DNA of 64,000 bases, taken from positions 1 to 64,000 of the forward strand of contig JANQDY010000233.1 in assembly GCA_028278625.1 (NCBI GenBank), in the 5' to 3' direction. The notes under the pieces are model-generated. The model saw only the letters and a program-made list of their open reading frames with translations. It made no database searches and was not told the DNA's origin. Every line of letters begins with the position of its first letter. Positions within the stretch are counted from its first letter, which is position 1. Position numbers and translations under genes: made by a program. Below are positions 55,564 through 64,000 of the stretch, piece by piece. The stretch is from Thermodesulfobacteriota bacterium (lineage in GTDB: Bacteria; Desulfobacterota; DSM-4660; Desulfatiglandales; Desulfatiglandaceae).

Positions 55564-57717
55564 TCACCAGTCAAAATCCGTTTCCTCCCTGAGCAAGATC
55601 CGGGCATCAGCCACGTTCAAGCCCCTTTCATAGGCGATTACGGGGTTGAGATCTATTTCCTGAATGTCCCGGTAGGAGCCCACGATTTCAGACAGTGTTA
55701 ATAGCAGGCTTTTCAGGGCTTTTCGGTCAACGGGGGGCCTGCCGCGAAACCCGTGCAAAAGCTCCGCGGACCGGATTTCCTCGATCATCCGTCTGGCGGA
55801 ACGCTCCGAAATGGGGAGCACCCGAAACACCACATCTTTCAGCACCTCCACAAGGGTACCGCCGATGCCAAACATGATTACCGGGCCGAACTCATCATCC
55901 AGTTTGGTGCCCATGATCAGTTCGAGACCACTCCCCATCATGGGTTCCATCAGAACCCCTTCCACATGTGCGTTTGGGTTGTATTCCTTGGCACCTGCCA
56001 TGACCGCATCAAAGGCCGTCTCAATCTCTTGATGGGTCTTCAGATTGAGCTTCACACCGCCGGCTTCGGTTTTGTGCAAAATGTCCGAAGACACGATTTT
56101 CATGGCCACGGGTCCGCCCATTTCCGCTGCCGCGTCCACCGCCTCCGGTTTTGAGCGGACCAGCCTGTTTATAAAGGATTGTCCACCATGGAGGCTGATG
56201 AGTTCCTTGGCCTCATGCTCAAAAAGGGCCTTGCGGCCGGCTTTCCGGGCCTGCTTGAAAATCTCCCGGCCCCGGGGCTTGGATTTTCGGCCTTTGCTGA
56301 AAACAAATTTCTGTTTTGCCTTGTAACTGCGCAGATAATTACCGTATTCCGCCAGGGCGGAAATGCTTTTGCAGGACACCTCAATGGAATCATACACGCT
56401 GATGCCGTAATACCTGAGCAGGTCCAGTGAGTGCGGTCTGGCATAATTATAAAGGCTGTGAACCACGATGGGTTTGTGGACATCTTTGACCAGTTTTCCC
56501 ATGCGATGGGCCGCATCCTCCTCCACAAAAGCGAGGCTCTCCGCAAATCGGATGTTGTACCCCCCAAAAAGACCCACCACCAGCAAACCTCCCACGTGAG
56601 GGTCGTGGAGCAGGATCTCAGCGCAATCCGCGAAAACGGATGGGTTTTCGTCGGCCCCTCCGGCAATATCCACCGGATTTCGGGTGGCAGCGCCCGCCGG
56701 CAGTATCGATTTGAGTTTGGCCCGGGATTTTCCCCCCAGCGGCGGAATGTGCACTCCCAGGTCCGTCAACCTGTCCGCGGCAATGGTGGCGTGTCCCCCG
56801 CCGTCCGCAAGAATCGCAACAGACTGATTCCTGATATGGGGCAGGCCCGCCAGGGTTTCAGCGGCCGGAAACAGCTCATCTGAGTCTTCTATCACGATGA
56901 TTCCCGCCCGTTGAAAGGCGGTTCTGGCCACCTCTGACATACCTGCCAGGGCTCCCGTATGGGAACCGGCGGAGAGCTTTCCCGTGGCCGAACGACCGCT
57001 TTTGAGCATGACGATCGGCTTCTTCCGGGTGGTCTGGTAGGCCTGCTGCAGAAAACGGCGACCGTCCCGCATCCCTTCCACATACATGAGGATACAGCGG
57101 GTATGGCGATCTTCCTGAAAAAAGGCCAGGTACTCGTGAAACTTAAGATCCGCCTCGTTTCCGATACCCACATAGTAGGAAAACCCCTGGCGGCTTTTAA
57201 TGGATGCCTCCGTAATCAAAGAAAGGGCCATGTTTCCGCTCTGGGACATCAGAGCGATTTGCCCTTTTGGAACATCTTTGAGTCCCACCAGGTTCATGCT
57301 GGTTACCAGGTTCATCATGCCGGAGGTGTTGGGTCCGATTAGTCGAATGTGGCTTTCTTTTGCAATGGCCACCATCTGATTTTCCAACTCCCGGCCCGCT
57401 TCTCCCATTTCCCCGAAACCCCCGGCGATGATCACCGCGCCTGCCACTCCCTTCCTGCCGCAGTCTTTGAGAATTTCCGGGATGGTGGCAGCAGGAGTGG
57501 TGATCAGCGCCATTTCCACGGGATCCGGAATTTCGGAGACTTTTTTGTAGCACGGAAGCCCGAGGATGCTTTTTTCATGGGGGTTCACTGGATAGATTCG
57601 GCCCTCATACCCCTGATCCAAAAGGGTTTTGACGGCCTGATATCCCCGTTTGGTTTCTTTTTTGGAAGCCCCCACCACGGCCACGGAGGTGGCATTCAGC
57701 ACTTGCTCAAGTTCCAT
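55564..57717 (-). CDS. ADP-forming acyl-CoA synthetase (fused alpha-beta type)
   Basis: 717 aa. The N-terminal CoA-binding Rossmann part (SVAVVGASKKETKRG) leads to the catalytic-His region AGSHTGALAGMS. The C-terminal ATP-grasp half contains GPVAMKIVSSDILHKTEAGG and VEGVLMEPMM. These enzymes convert acyl-CoA + ADP + Pi to acid + ATP, conserving energy, or run in reverse. ATG 57717 has GGGAG upstream; an ATG at 57726 overlaps the crotonase stop. Last gene of the minus-strand catabolic operon. Confidence 0.92.
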   Translation of the reverse strand: MELEQVLNATSVAVVGASKKETKRGYQAVKTLLDQGYEGRIYPVNPHEKSILGLPCYKKVSEIPDPVEMALITTPAATIPEILKDCGRKGVAGAVIIAGGFGEMGEAGRELENQMVAIAKESHIRLIGPNTSGMMNLVTSMNLVGLKDVPKGQIALMSQSGNMALSLITEASIKSRQGFSYYVGIGNEADLKFHEYLAFFQEDRHTRCILMYVEGMRDGRRFLQQAYQTTRKKPIVMLKSGRSATGKLSAGSHTGALAGMSEVARTAFQRAGIIVIEDSDELFPAAETLAGLPHIRNQSVAILADGGGHATIAADRLTDLGVHIPPLGGKSRAKLKSILPAGAATRNPVDIAGGADENPSVFADCAEILLHDPHVGGLLVVGLFGGYNIRFAESLAFVEEDAAHRMGKLVKDVHKPIVVHSLYNYARPHSLDLLRYYGISVYDSIEVSCKSISALAEYGNYLRSYKAKQKFVFSKGRKSKPRGREIFKQARKAGRKALFEHEAKELISLHGGQSFINRLVRSKPEAVDAAAEMGGPVAMKIVSSDILHKTEAGGVKLNLKTHQEIETAFDAVMAGAKEYNPNAHVEGVLMEPMMGSGLELIMGTKLDDEFGPVIMFGIGGTLVEVLKDVVFRVLPISERSARRMIEEIRSAELLHGFRGRPPVDRKALKSLLLTLSEIVGSYRDIQEIDLNPVIAYERGLNVADARILLREETDFDW

Positions 57718-57722
57718 TAAGA

Positions 57723-58532
57723 TCATCTCCCAATGTATTCGGGTTTCCGTTTCTCCACAAAGGAGGAAATGCCCTCCTGCCAATCCTCCGTCTGCATACA
57801 GGCAAGAATGGCTTCGGACTCCGCCAGAAGGACGGTTTCAAGGTCCCTGAACGGGGCCTTTCGAATGAGGGCCTTGGAAAGCGACATGGAAACCGGCGCC
57901 TTTTCCCCAAGCATTTTGGCAAAGGCCAGGGTTTCCGGCATCAGGTCATCTATGGGGAAGGATTTTAGGGCCAGACCCAGTCGAACCGCCTCATTTCCGT
58001 CAATTACACGGCCCGAATAGACCAGTTCCCGGGCTTGCATCATGCCTATTAACTGAACCAGATGATAAGTTGCGCCACCGCCCACACAGGAGCCCAACCC
58101 TGTTTCCGGAAAAGCGATGGTGGCTGTATCCGCCATAAAGATGAAATCGCCGTTTAAGGCCATTTCAGCACCTGCTCCCCTGGCGGGGCCGTTGATCGCC
58201 ACAATGACGGGCTTAGGAAATTCGTAAAGCATTTTGGTGGTTTCATGGGCCAGAAGAATATACCGCCGCTTTTGCCACGGCGTACGGTCGGATGCCCCGT
58301 GCTTTTTGAGGTCCGCCCCGGCACAAAAGGCCTGTTTGTCTCCTTTCGGATCTTTTCGAACGCTGCCGGTGAGCACCAATACCCGAATCCCGTCATCGTG
58401 CTTCGATGCTTCAAACACCGCTTGAAGATCCTGATACATTTCCTCGATGACCGCATTCATCCGCTGGGGCCTGTTCAGGCGTAGCACCCCTACGGATTCC
58501 ATGGTTTCGTATGTTACCGTTTCGTAAGCCAT
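57723..58532 (-). CDS. Enoyl-CoA hydratase/isomerase (crotonase family)
   Basis: 269 aa. CoA-binding FCAGADLKKHG and oxyanion-hole INGPARGAGAEMALNGD motifs, then AFPETGLGSCVGGGATYHL. ATG 58532 has GGAG upstream; ATG 58547 is an alternative. It is encoded between the BKACE and acyl-CoA synthetase genes. Exact substrate unknown. Confidence 0.9.
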   Translation of the reverse strand: MAYETVTYETMESVGVLRLNRPQRMNAVIEEMYQDLQAVFEASKHDDGIRVLVLTGSVRKDPKGDKQAFCAGADLKKHGASDRTPWQKRRYILLAHETTKMLYEFPKPVIVAINGPARGAGAEMALNGDFIFMADTATIAFPETGLGSCVGGGATYHLVQLIGMMQARELVYSGRVIDGNEAVRLGLALKSFPIDDLMPETLAFAKMLGEKAPVSMSLSKALIRKAPFRDLETVLLAESEAILACMQTEDWQEGISSFVEKRKPEYIGR

Positions 58533-58726
58533 TTTGGTTTTCTCCATTTCAGCAAAAGGGGAAATGCTTCAGATTGTAAAAGACCTTTCATTTTATACAG
58601 TATTGTCCAGGGAACGGACAGAAAGAAATTCGACTCGCCGGCAAAGACGGCTAGAAAGGTCTTGGATAATGGAAATGGATAGAGAAAGATGTCAGAAATG
58701 TGCTGCAGGTGGCCTGGCCTGATCCG

Positions 58727-59536
58727 CTAAAGGCTCAGGATTTCTCTCGCTTCATCCGGCGAGGCCACCTCCCGGCCGAATGTGCGGCAAAGACCTGCCA
58801 TGCGCGCAACAAGTCTTTCATTGGTCGCAGGCTCCCCCCGCCTGTAATAGATGTTGTCTTCCAAACCGACGCGAACGTGTCCGCCCATGAGAATGGCGTG
58901 AGCCCCCATGGTCAGTTGGGCAGCCCCCACACCGGCCACCGTCCAGGTGGCATCTTGGGGGATGGTGTTTTTCAGAAACACCAAGTTTTCAACGGTGGCG
59001 GTCATGGCCCCTTTGAGGCCCATGACAAAATCAAAGTGAAGCGGCGCCTTCGCCAGCCCTCTATCTGCCAAAAGGACCGCATTGTTGATCATCCCCAGAT
59101 CAAAAATTTCCATTTCAGGCTTGATCTTGTATTTCCCCATATCTCTTGCCAGGGCTTCTATCAGTTGGGGACTGTTCTCATATACGGATGTGGGAAAATT
59201 GACGGACCCGGTGGTAAGGCTGGCCATTTCGGGTCTGAGCCGCAGCCGTTCGGAACGGGCCTCATAGCCCATTCCGGCGCGACCACCCGTTGAAATCTGT
59301 ATAATGAGATTGGTTTTTGATTTCAACCCTTCATAGATCTCCTCAAAAAGACGATAGTCGGTGGATGGGCTCTCATCGGCGATATTTCTGGCATGCACAT
59401 GAATCATGGCGGCACCGGCCGATTCACAGCGGATGCCGTCCTCGATGATTTCCGAAGGGGTGATGGGAACATAGGGATTCTGGCTCTTTTTGGGCAGCGA
59501 CCCCGTGGGAGCCACGGTAATAACAAGTTTCTTCAT
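58727..59536 (-). CDS. Beta-keto acid cleavage enzyme (BKACE, DUF849)
   Basis: 269 aa. Zinc-binding HVHAR motif (about 43-47), STGGRAGMG, and a C-terminal GLEDNIYYRRGEPA matching 3-keto-5-aminohexanoate cleavage enzymes. These condense a beta-keto acid with acetyl-CoA and release acetoacetate plus a CoA ester. The specificity residues cannot be assigned. AGGAAA precedes ATG 59536. The CoA ester produced would suit the adjacent crotonase and ADP-forming synthetase. Confidence 0.9.
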   Translation of the reverse strand: MKKLVITVAPTGSLPKKSQNPYVPITPSEIIEDGIRCESAGAAMIHVHARNIADESPSTDYRLFEEIYEGLKSKTNLIIQISTGGRAGMGYEARSERLRLRPEMASLTTGSVNFPTSVYENSPQLIEALARDMGKYKIKPEMEIFDLGMINNAVLLADRGLAKAPLHFDFVMGLKGAMTATVENLVFLKNTIPQDATWTVAGVGAAQLTMGAHAILMGGHVRVGLEDNIYYRRGEPATNERLVARMAGLCRTFGREVASPDEAREILSL

Positions 59537-59599
59537 GGGGTTTCCTGATATTGCCAAACGGTATTTTAAAGATCAGATGTAACGGCTCGGGAACGTCAC

Positions 59600-61437
59600 C
59601 TACAATTTGTCAAGGGCCAGACGCTTGAGCGCTTCATCCCCCGGCGCCCCATCGTCGGTCCAGCCGCGAAGTGCATAGTATTCCGGAAGCATCCGGTCCA
59701 ACTCACACACATGCCCTTTTGCCGGTCCATCGGGAAGCGGTTCATGGGTCATCCGTACTGGCAGGGCATCATCTTTTGCGCCGAACCCCGCCCGCTTGAG
59801 GAAAAGCCTTTCCAGGCCGATGATCCGTTCCCCTGCCAGGACCAGAGAATCCACATCGTGGGCTTCGCCGGTAGCCGCATTGAGGAGCTTCAGCAGACCA
59901 TCCGGCCGAATGTCCCGCGTGGGTGTCACCAGGTTCCGAACCGAGAAGAAAACGCATAGGCCCGCGGCATCAATCAAGGCAAAGACATCCTGCCAGTCCT
60001 TGACCAGCAGGGCCTTTCCCTCAATTTCCAGGGGGTCAATAAGCATGGGCACCCCGAGCAGCTCAATATACGCGGGGTCACCCCGCATATGGGTTGCGCC
60101 GATATTGCTGGTGGCATAGGCCAACCCCATTCCTTTCTCCCCTCTTGGGTCGTATCCCGCGAATTCCTGTCCCTTGGAAACCACCGCCAGATCCGGACAT
60201 CCATACGCCGTCGCCAGCCTGAGGCTCCCTTTTGCCAACTCCTTGCCGAAACCCTCCATGGCAGCGGTCCTGCGGCACATTTCAACGAGGCCCTCCGCAT
60301 CACCAAAGGATAGCGGACGGCCGATCTCCGATTCACTCAGAATCCCTTTTTCGTACATCTCCATGGCGCAGGCAATGGTGGCACCCATGGTGATGGTATC
60401 CATCCCGGCCTCGTTGCAGATGTAGTTGGCCTTGGTGAGGGCCGCAAGATCCCCTACGCCGCAGTTGCTTCCGAGGGCGTAGACGGTTTCATATTCCGGT
60501 CCCTCCCCTTGACCTTTATAGGGTCCTTCCGCGACCCGGGTCACGCGGCCGCAGGCAATGGGACAGCGGAAACAGGCTGAGGGTCTCACCAGGAACCTTT
60601 CAGTGAGGGCTTCACCGCCGATCTCTTCCCACTGTTCAAAGGTGCCCTGCTGAAAATTGCGCGTGGGAAAAACACCGGCATTTTGTGTGCCGATGACGGT
60701 AATGGCCGTGCCGTAGGTTTGAAGGGGCGGCGGCTGGTCTTTGAAGCTTTCCCTAAATCTCTGAATGGCGGTTTTCACATGCACCTTAAAAGCAGCCGGA
60801 TCCGCCAGCGACACCTTCAAGCCACCCAGAACAACAACCGCCTTTAGGCCTTTGGCCCCCATTACGGCGCCGACACCGGACCGTCCCGCGGCCCGGTCTT
60901 TGTCGTTCATGATCCCGGCAAACAGAACGCCCTTTTCACCGGCAGGCCCGATACAGGCAACTTTCGCCTTCTTGTCCGTCTCCTCTTTTAGAATATCGGT
61001 GGTCTGGTGGGTGTCTTTGCCCCAGAGATGTTCCGCGGACCGCAATTCAGCGTGATTTTCCGTCACATAGAGATAAACGGGTTTTTCGGCGCGACCTTCA
61101 AAAATGATGCCGTCAATCCCGGTTCTTTTGAGCATGGCAGGGAAATGCCCTCCCGAATTGGAGCAAGTCACCGCACCTGTCAGGGGAGATTTTGTCATAA
61201 CCATGTAACGGGCCCCGGTAGGGGCCGCGGTGCCGGTCAGAGGCCCCGTCATCATGATCAATTTGTTCTCCGGTCCCAAGGGATCGCACAACGGGTCCAC
61301 CTCTTCAAACAGATAGCGAATGCCAAGGCCCCCCTTCCCCCGATGAAGTCTTTTGCCCATTGGGCGTTCAACTGCTCAAACAGAACGCTTCCTTTTCCCA
61401 AGTCAACTCGCAGAATCCTGCCCATGTACCCCTTCAT
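59600..61437 (-). CDS. Aldehyde:ferredoxin oxidoreductase, frameshifted near the N-terminus
   Basis: About 612 aa if a frameshift is corrected. The true start is ATG 61437 (MKGYMGRILRVDLGKG) with GGGAGG upstream; this frame runs to AKDFIGGRG. The next frame, open from about 61360, continues GGLGIRYLFEEVDP to the stop. The break lies in two G runs on the coding strand (61329-61334 and 61337-61341), consistent with loss of one G or gain of two. The 4Fe-4S motif CFRCPIACG and a later Cys (AAGLCVFF) are present. AOR is a tungstopterin enzyme that converts aldehydes and acids with ferredoxin. A MoaD/ThiS-like gene is divergent from it. Either a sequence error or a genuine lesion. Confidence 0.85.
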
Positions 61438-61558
61438 CAAAAAGACCTCCCTGAACAATTTCCCCTGATCCTACCAAATATTCATTTTCCTTGCAATTTA
61501 AATATGATATAGATGTTTTATTACACATAGTGAAAGAGCGGAAAAGGTTTAGGGGAAG

Positions 61559-61792
61559 ATGGTCATCAAAGCCAGAGGATATGCTTCTTTAAAGCGGTTC
61601 ACCCAACAGCTGACGCCGGATGGAAGTCTCTCGGTTCCCGATAGCAGCACGGTTATGGACGTCCTTCGAAAACTGGCATTACCGGAAGATACGAAAGCCA
61701 TCACGTTGATCAATGGCCGCCACTGCAAAAAGGAACAGGTCCTTCGGGAAGGAGATACTCTGGTGTTTTTCCCCCCCCTTGAAGGCGGCTGA
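61559..61792 (+). CDS. MoaD/ThiS-family sulfur-carrier protein
   Basis: 77 aa beta-grasp protein ending in Gly-Gly (VFFPPLEGG), the thiocarboxylation site of MoaD/ThiS proteins; VLREGDTLVFFPP precedes it. It donates sulfur for molybdopterin or thiamine-type synthesis. Divergent placement from AOR suggests it serves tungstopterin formation. AGGGGAAG precedes the ATG. Confidence 0.85.
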   Translation: MVIKARGYASLKRFTQQLTPDGSLSVPDSSTVMDVLRKLALPEDTKAITLINGRHCKKEQVLREGDTLVFFPPLEGG

Positions 61793-61794
61793 GA

Positions 61795-62202
61795 GTGATC
61801 GTACGAAAAGAAGGATTCGATTATGGTTTTGATCCCGCCGCCTGCAGGGGCTGCCCGGCCCAGTGCTGTCGCGGCCAATCCGGTTCCATCTGGGTGAATC
61901 AACGGGAAATTAACAGGATCTCCAGTTTCCTGAGATTAAATGTCATCGATTTCATTCGGTTATATCTCCTTCGGAAGGGAAACAGGCTATCCATTAAAGA
62001 ACGATTCACCGGGCACGATTTTGAATGTGTTTTCCTGGAAGGACCTCCGCACAAGTGCTCAATCTATACGGTGAGACCAATGCAGTGCCGCCAGTTTCCT
62101 TTTTGGGACCATTTCAAAAAATATAAAGGGGAGGTTATCAAAGAATGTCCCGGAATAATCCGGGCAGAGAGAAGGTGTGCTGAACATCACGAAACTTGCT
62201 AG
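61795..62202 (+). CDS. YkgJ-family cysteine-cluster protein
   Basis: 135 aa from GTG 61795, two bases after the MoaD-like stop. Cys clusters ACRGCPAQCC (about 16-25) and KCSIYTVRPMQCRQFPFW, plus CPGI and a C-terminal Cys, match the YkgJ zinc/iron-sulfur-cluster family. Function of the family is unclear. It is part of a small operon with the MoaD-like gene and probably the HesB-like gene, of which only the 5' end survives. Confidence 0.85.
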   Translation: MIVRKEGFDYGFDPAACRGCPAQCCRGQSGSIWVNQREINRISSFLRLNVIDFIRLYLLRKGNRLSIKERFTGHDFECVFLEGPPHKCSIYTVRPMQCRQFPFWDHFKKYKGEVIKECPGIIRAERRCAEHHETC

Positions 62203-62665
62203 AAAAATGGTCAAGGAAATAGTGGATCAGGAAAAAGCGCTTCTCCCCATCCGTATCATTATGGCGGGCGGTTGCATCGGTCCCCGTTTGGGCATGCTCT
62301 TTGATTCGGCTCGACCGGTCACAGATATCGGCAATGCTTTGAGCGGGAATCGGCGAAACCAAGACGAATTCCCGCTGTGGATTTCGGTTCAAATTTTCCT
62401 TTAAGTTGATCAGAATTTCTTTGTCATTTAATGCCGCTACGGACCATGATTTCGGCCTACCAGATCGCGCTTTGCACTGCTGTAATTGGCGTGTGCCGTC
62501 TTCCTTTACGACAGATAGGTCGACGCCCCTCTCATCAGGCCCGATCAACTCCACAATGACGGATCTTATCTCTTCATTCAAAAGCCGGAGAAGCTGTTTG
62601 GCGACCCATCGTCCTTCGTAACGGTTGCCGAGTTTGTCAACCATTCCGCCGGGCTCAAACGCCAT
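62138..62665 (-). pseudogene. Truncated nuclease domain of an Avs/Cap4-type defence protein
   Basis: From ATG 62665 (AGGAG upstream) the frame encodes MVDKLGNRYEGRWVAKQLL, then VELIGPDERGVDLSVVKEDG and QLQQCKARSG. This is the pattern of N-terminal PD-(D/E)xK-like nuclease domains (Asp in GVDL, QCK) found on STAND NTPases such as Avs and on Cap4-type effectors. Homology continues to about SPIPAQSIADICD and then stops. The last 50 residues are antisense of the HesB fragment. The NTPase and sensor parts are missing, so it is a broken defence gene. Confidence 0.6.
62177..62310 (+). pseudogene. 5' fragment of a HesB/IscA-like gene
   Basis: From GTG 62177: LNITKLARKMVKEIVDQEK, then IRIIMAGGCIGPRLGMLFD, which matches the first 45 residues of HesB/IscA-like proteins of anaerobic deltaproteobacteria. 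Some of those have Sec where this one has Cys (GGC). Homology stops abruptly at about 62310. The frame then runs through antisense of the nuclease-like gene to 62404. It overlaps the YkgJ gene's end, as operon partners often do. Confidence 0.65.
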
Positions 62666-62707
62666 GTTTTCACTCTCCTGTTATGAATGGTTATCCCAGC
62701 AGGCTTA

Positions 62708-63082
62708 TCAGGCCAAGAACACGCACAAACTGCTGCTCTTTTTGAGTAAGTGGAGCAAGGTCTTCCTGGAAAATTCTCCACTCTTATACTGGGGGACCCT
62801 TACGGAAACCTCTCCAATACCCTTCATGGGGAATTTCCGGTTATTAAGAACCTTTTCGCTGATTGTTCCGGCTTTTTCGCGTTCATACGGATCTCGGCCA
62901 ATGAAACCCGTCAAATCCGTTTCCGTCAGTTGGTAGAGGTATTGACCGACACTCTTTTTCACATTGGTCTGGATTACCTCAAAAAGATTCTCGGGTTGCT
63001 TTCGGATTTCATTGATCAACTCCATAACCTCTGGTGCGGAATCTGATTTGGCATCCTTCACTTTTAATTGTAGCATGAGCAT
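62708..63082 (-). mobile_element. IS256/mutator-family transposase, N-terminal fragment
   Basis: 124 codons. NLFEVIQTNVKKSVGQYL, then TDLTGFIGRDPYEREKAG and VSVRVPQYKSGEFSRK match the region just before the DDE domain of IS256-type transposases. The catalytic domain is missing and the frame ends after KKSSSLC. No inverted repeats were identified. An IS remnant in the rearranged end of the window. Confidence 0.7.
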
Positions 63083-63148
63083 ACAATGCTTCCTTCAGTT
63101 CTTGATGCCCGTTTTGCCCTTTAGTGCCCAAATAGCCCATCTGCCTCA

Positions 63149-63225
63149 ATGTCGGGTTTGTCGGGTTTATGTCGGGTTTAGCGATGCTCATCAGATGTCG
63201 GGTTTGTCGGGTTTATGTCGGGTTT
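63149..63225. repeat. Two exact 31-base direct repeats made of TGTCGGGTTT units
   Basis: 63149-63179 and 63195-63225 are identical, separated by 15 bases. Each contains three TGTCGGGTTT-type sub-units. On the minus strand each copy encodes KPDINPTNPT; the second supplies the C-terminus of the regulator at 63178-64000, and the first lies just beyond its stop. Confidence 0.85.
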
Positions 63226-64000
63226 CTTTCGAAGAACATAACGGGTAGATCGACCCGTTGTCCCAATCCTGTGAAAAACCCTTTTGTCAATCAGGTCTCT
63301 GATATCTCGGAGAGCCGTACGATCCGTTACCTTGCCAATCTCTTGGTATTGCTTGTTTGTGATGCTGCCATTCTGTTTCACAAATAGGACAGCGGTTTTC
63401 TGACGATCATTAAGCCCCAATGAAAACATGACGTCCTCCGTCAGCCAATCGCGCCAGAGCGTCACAACAAAGTGCGGTCCGCGCTACTCGAAGTCGGGCT
63501 CAGGCAAATCCGCATCCCGACAGTCAGCGATCATGTCCGTTGTGCCGGTGCCAACTTTCTCTGCGTATCTTAATCGAAACAGCGGTTCGGCGATCAACGG
63601 ATTACGGGGGATGGGACCATGGGGCCGGCGCAAGAGGTCGGGTGTGAGACCGGGGGGCAGTTCACCGGGGTTCCACACCTCGACCCGATCGGCAAAAACG
63701 ATAACCTGAACAAAACCATTGTGGCGGTAGTTTCGGTGGGCAATCGCATTAACAATGGCCTCGACGATAACGGTGCGGGGAATCTCGAATGCCACTGGGG
63801 CCTGCGTGCTCGTAGCGTGTGTACCCACTCGGCGGTCGATCTTGGCAAGGACAAACTCCACCGCCTCATCGATCACTTCAACCAGTCTTCCCTCATACGG
63901 TTGCTGGGAGGCGATAGGTTTTCTTTTTTCCGTTCCATGGAAATGCAGACAATGGACCTGCAAATTGCTGAAGAATCCGTTCGGGTTTTTCCCGAAAAGA
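63178..64000 (-). pseudogene. RecG-C/AlbA-type transcriptional regulator with internal TAG, 5' end outside window
   Basis: The frame is open to the window edge. GRLVEVIDEAVEFVLAKIDR, EAIVNAIAHRNYRHNG and GELPPGLTPD match the ATPase-like HATPase_c_4 domain of AlbA_2/RecG-C-type regulators. After RDADLPEPDFE a TAG (63484-63486) interrupts it. The same frame then continues RGPHFVVTLWRDWLTED and a winged helix (NDRQKTAVLF, TDRTALRDIRDLIDK) to the stop at 63178. Intact relatives read through this site. A nonsense mutation is the simplest explanation. Confidence 0.75.

Noticed and set aside
62177..62404. Complete small HesB-like protein
   Set aside because: Family similarity ends at about 62310 and the rest is antisense of another gene.
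63149..63225. CRISPR-like repeat
   Set aside because: Only two copies, internally repetitive, short spacer, and no cas genes.

Overview
The window looks like a chromosomal segment of a strictly anaerobic, probably sulfate-reducing member of the Desulfobacterota (class Desulfobacteria). The evidence is the gene content: Hdr/Mvh-type flavin iron-sulfur proteins tied to methylene-tetrahydrofolate reductases (Wood-Ljungdahl pathway), a selenocysteine formate dehydrogenase, an aldehyde:ferredoxin oxidoreductase, acyl-CoA catabolism and LIV-type ABC transporters. Four genes need an in-frame UGA read as selenocysteine (hdrA, mvhD, fdhA and an O6-alkylguanine-DNA methyltransferase), so the organism must be a selenocysteine user. 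No rRNA, tRNA or CRISPR array was seen.

Layout. 1-5456: end of a metF-like gene, a terminator, then a promoter and an operon of a small protein, a histidine kinase with an N-terminal Rossmann-like domain, a receiver-kinase hybrid and a sigma54 activator. 5475-7895: Lon protease on the minus strand. 8207-11220: a secreted caspase-fold protein and a divergent globin-PsiE fusion. 11564-19950: degenerate receiver, MetF-like protein, giant Sec-containing HdrA fused to a GltD-like module, Sec-containing MvhD, MetV, MetF and a CheY-like regulator. 20050-25029: ACT-domain protein, RnfB-GltD fusion, metallo-beta-lactamase-fold protein and an unknown protein. 25111-33262: minus-strand operon with a LIV ABC transporter, acyl-CoA synthetase, TetR regulator and crotonase. 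33442-37085: ModE-like regulator, Sec-FdhA and an unknown protein. 37105-38487: exported HAF-repeat protein. 38484-43384: SOS mutagenesis cassette lexA-imuB-dnaE2 (minus strand).

43.5-53.77 kb is an accessory island: IclR regulator, second LIV transporter, CoA ligase, M24-fold hydrolase and an HpaB/4-hydroxybutyryl-CoA-dehydratase-like flavoprotein. It lies between the intact lexA and a decayed second copy of the lexA 5' region, so it was probably inserted next to lexA. After it come a radical SAM protein overlapping the selenocysteine DNA-repair methyltransferase (54005-55416), then a minus-strand catabolic operon (frameshifted AOR, BKACE, crotonase, ADP-forming acyl-CoA synthetase; 55564-61437), and a plus-strand MoaD/ThiS-like and YkgJ-like pair. 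From about 62.3 kb to the end is a graveyard: a HesB/IscA 5' fragment abruptly joined to an antisense truncated nuclease of Avs/Cap4 type, an IS256-type transposase fragment, a short direct repeat, and a RecG-C-like regulator with an internal stop.

Together the genes describe an organism that feeds acyl-CoA and aldehyde substrates into a Wood-Ljungdahl C1 pathway. Its methylene-THF reductase appears coupled to a selenium-containing flavin electron-transfer module that may also contact NAD(P)H. All functions are read from motifs and context; no database search was run.
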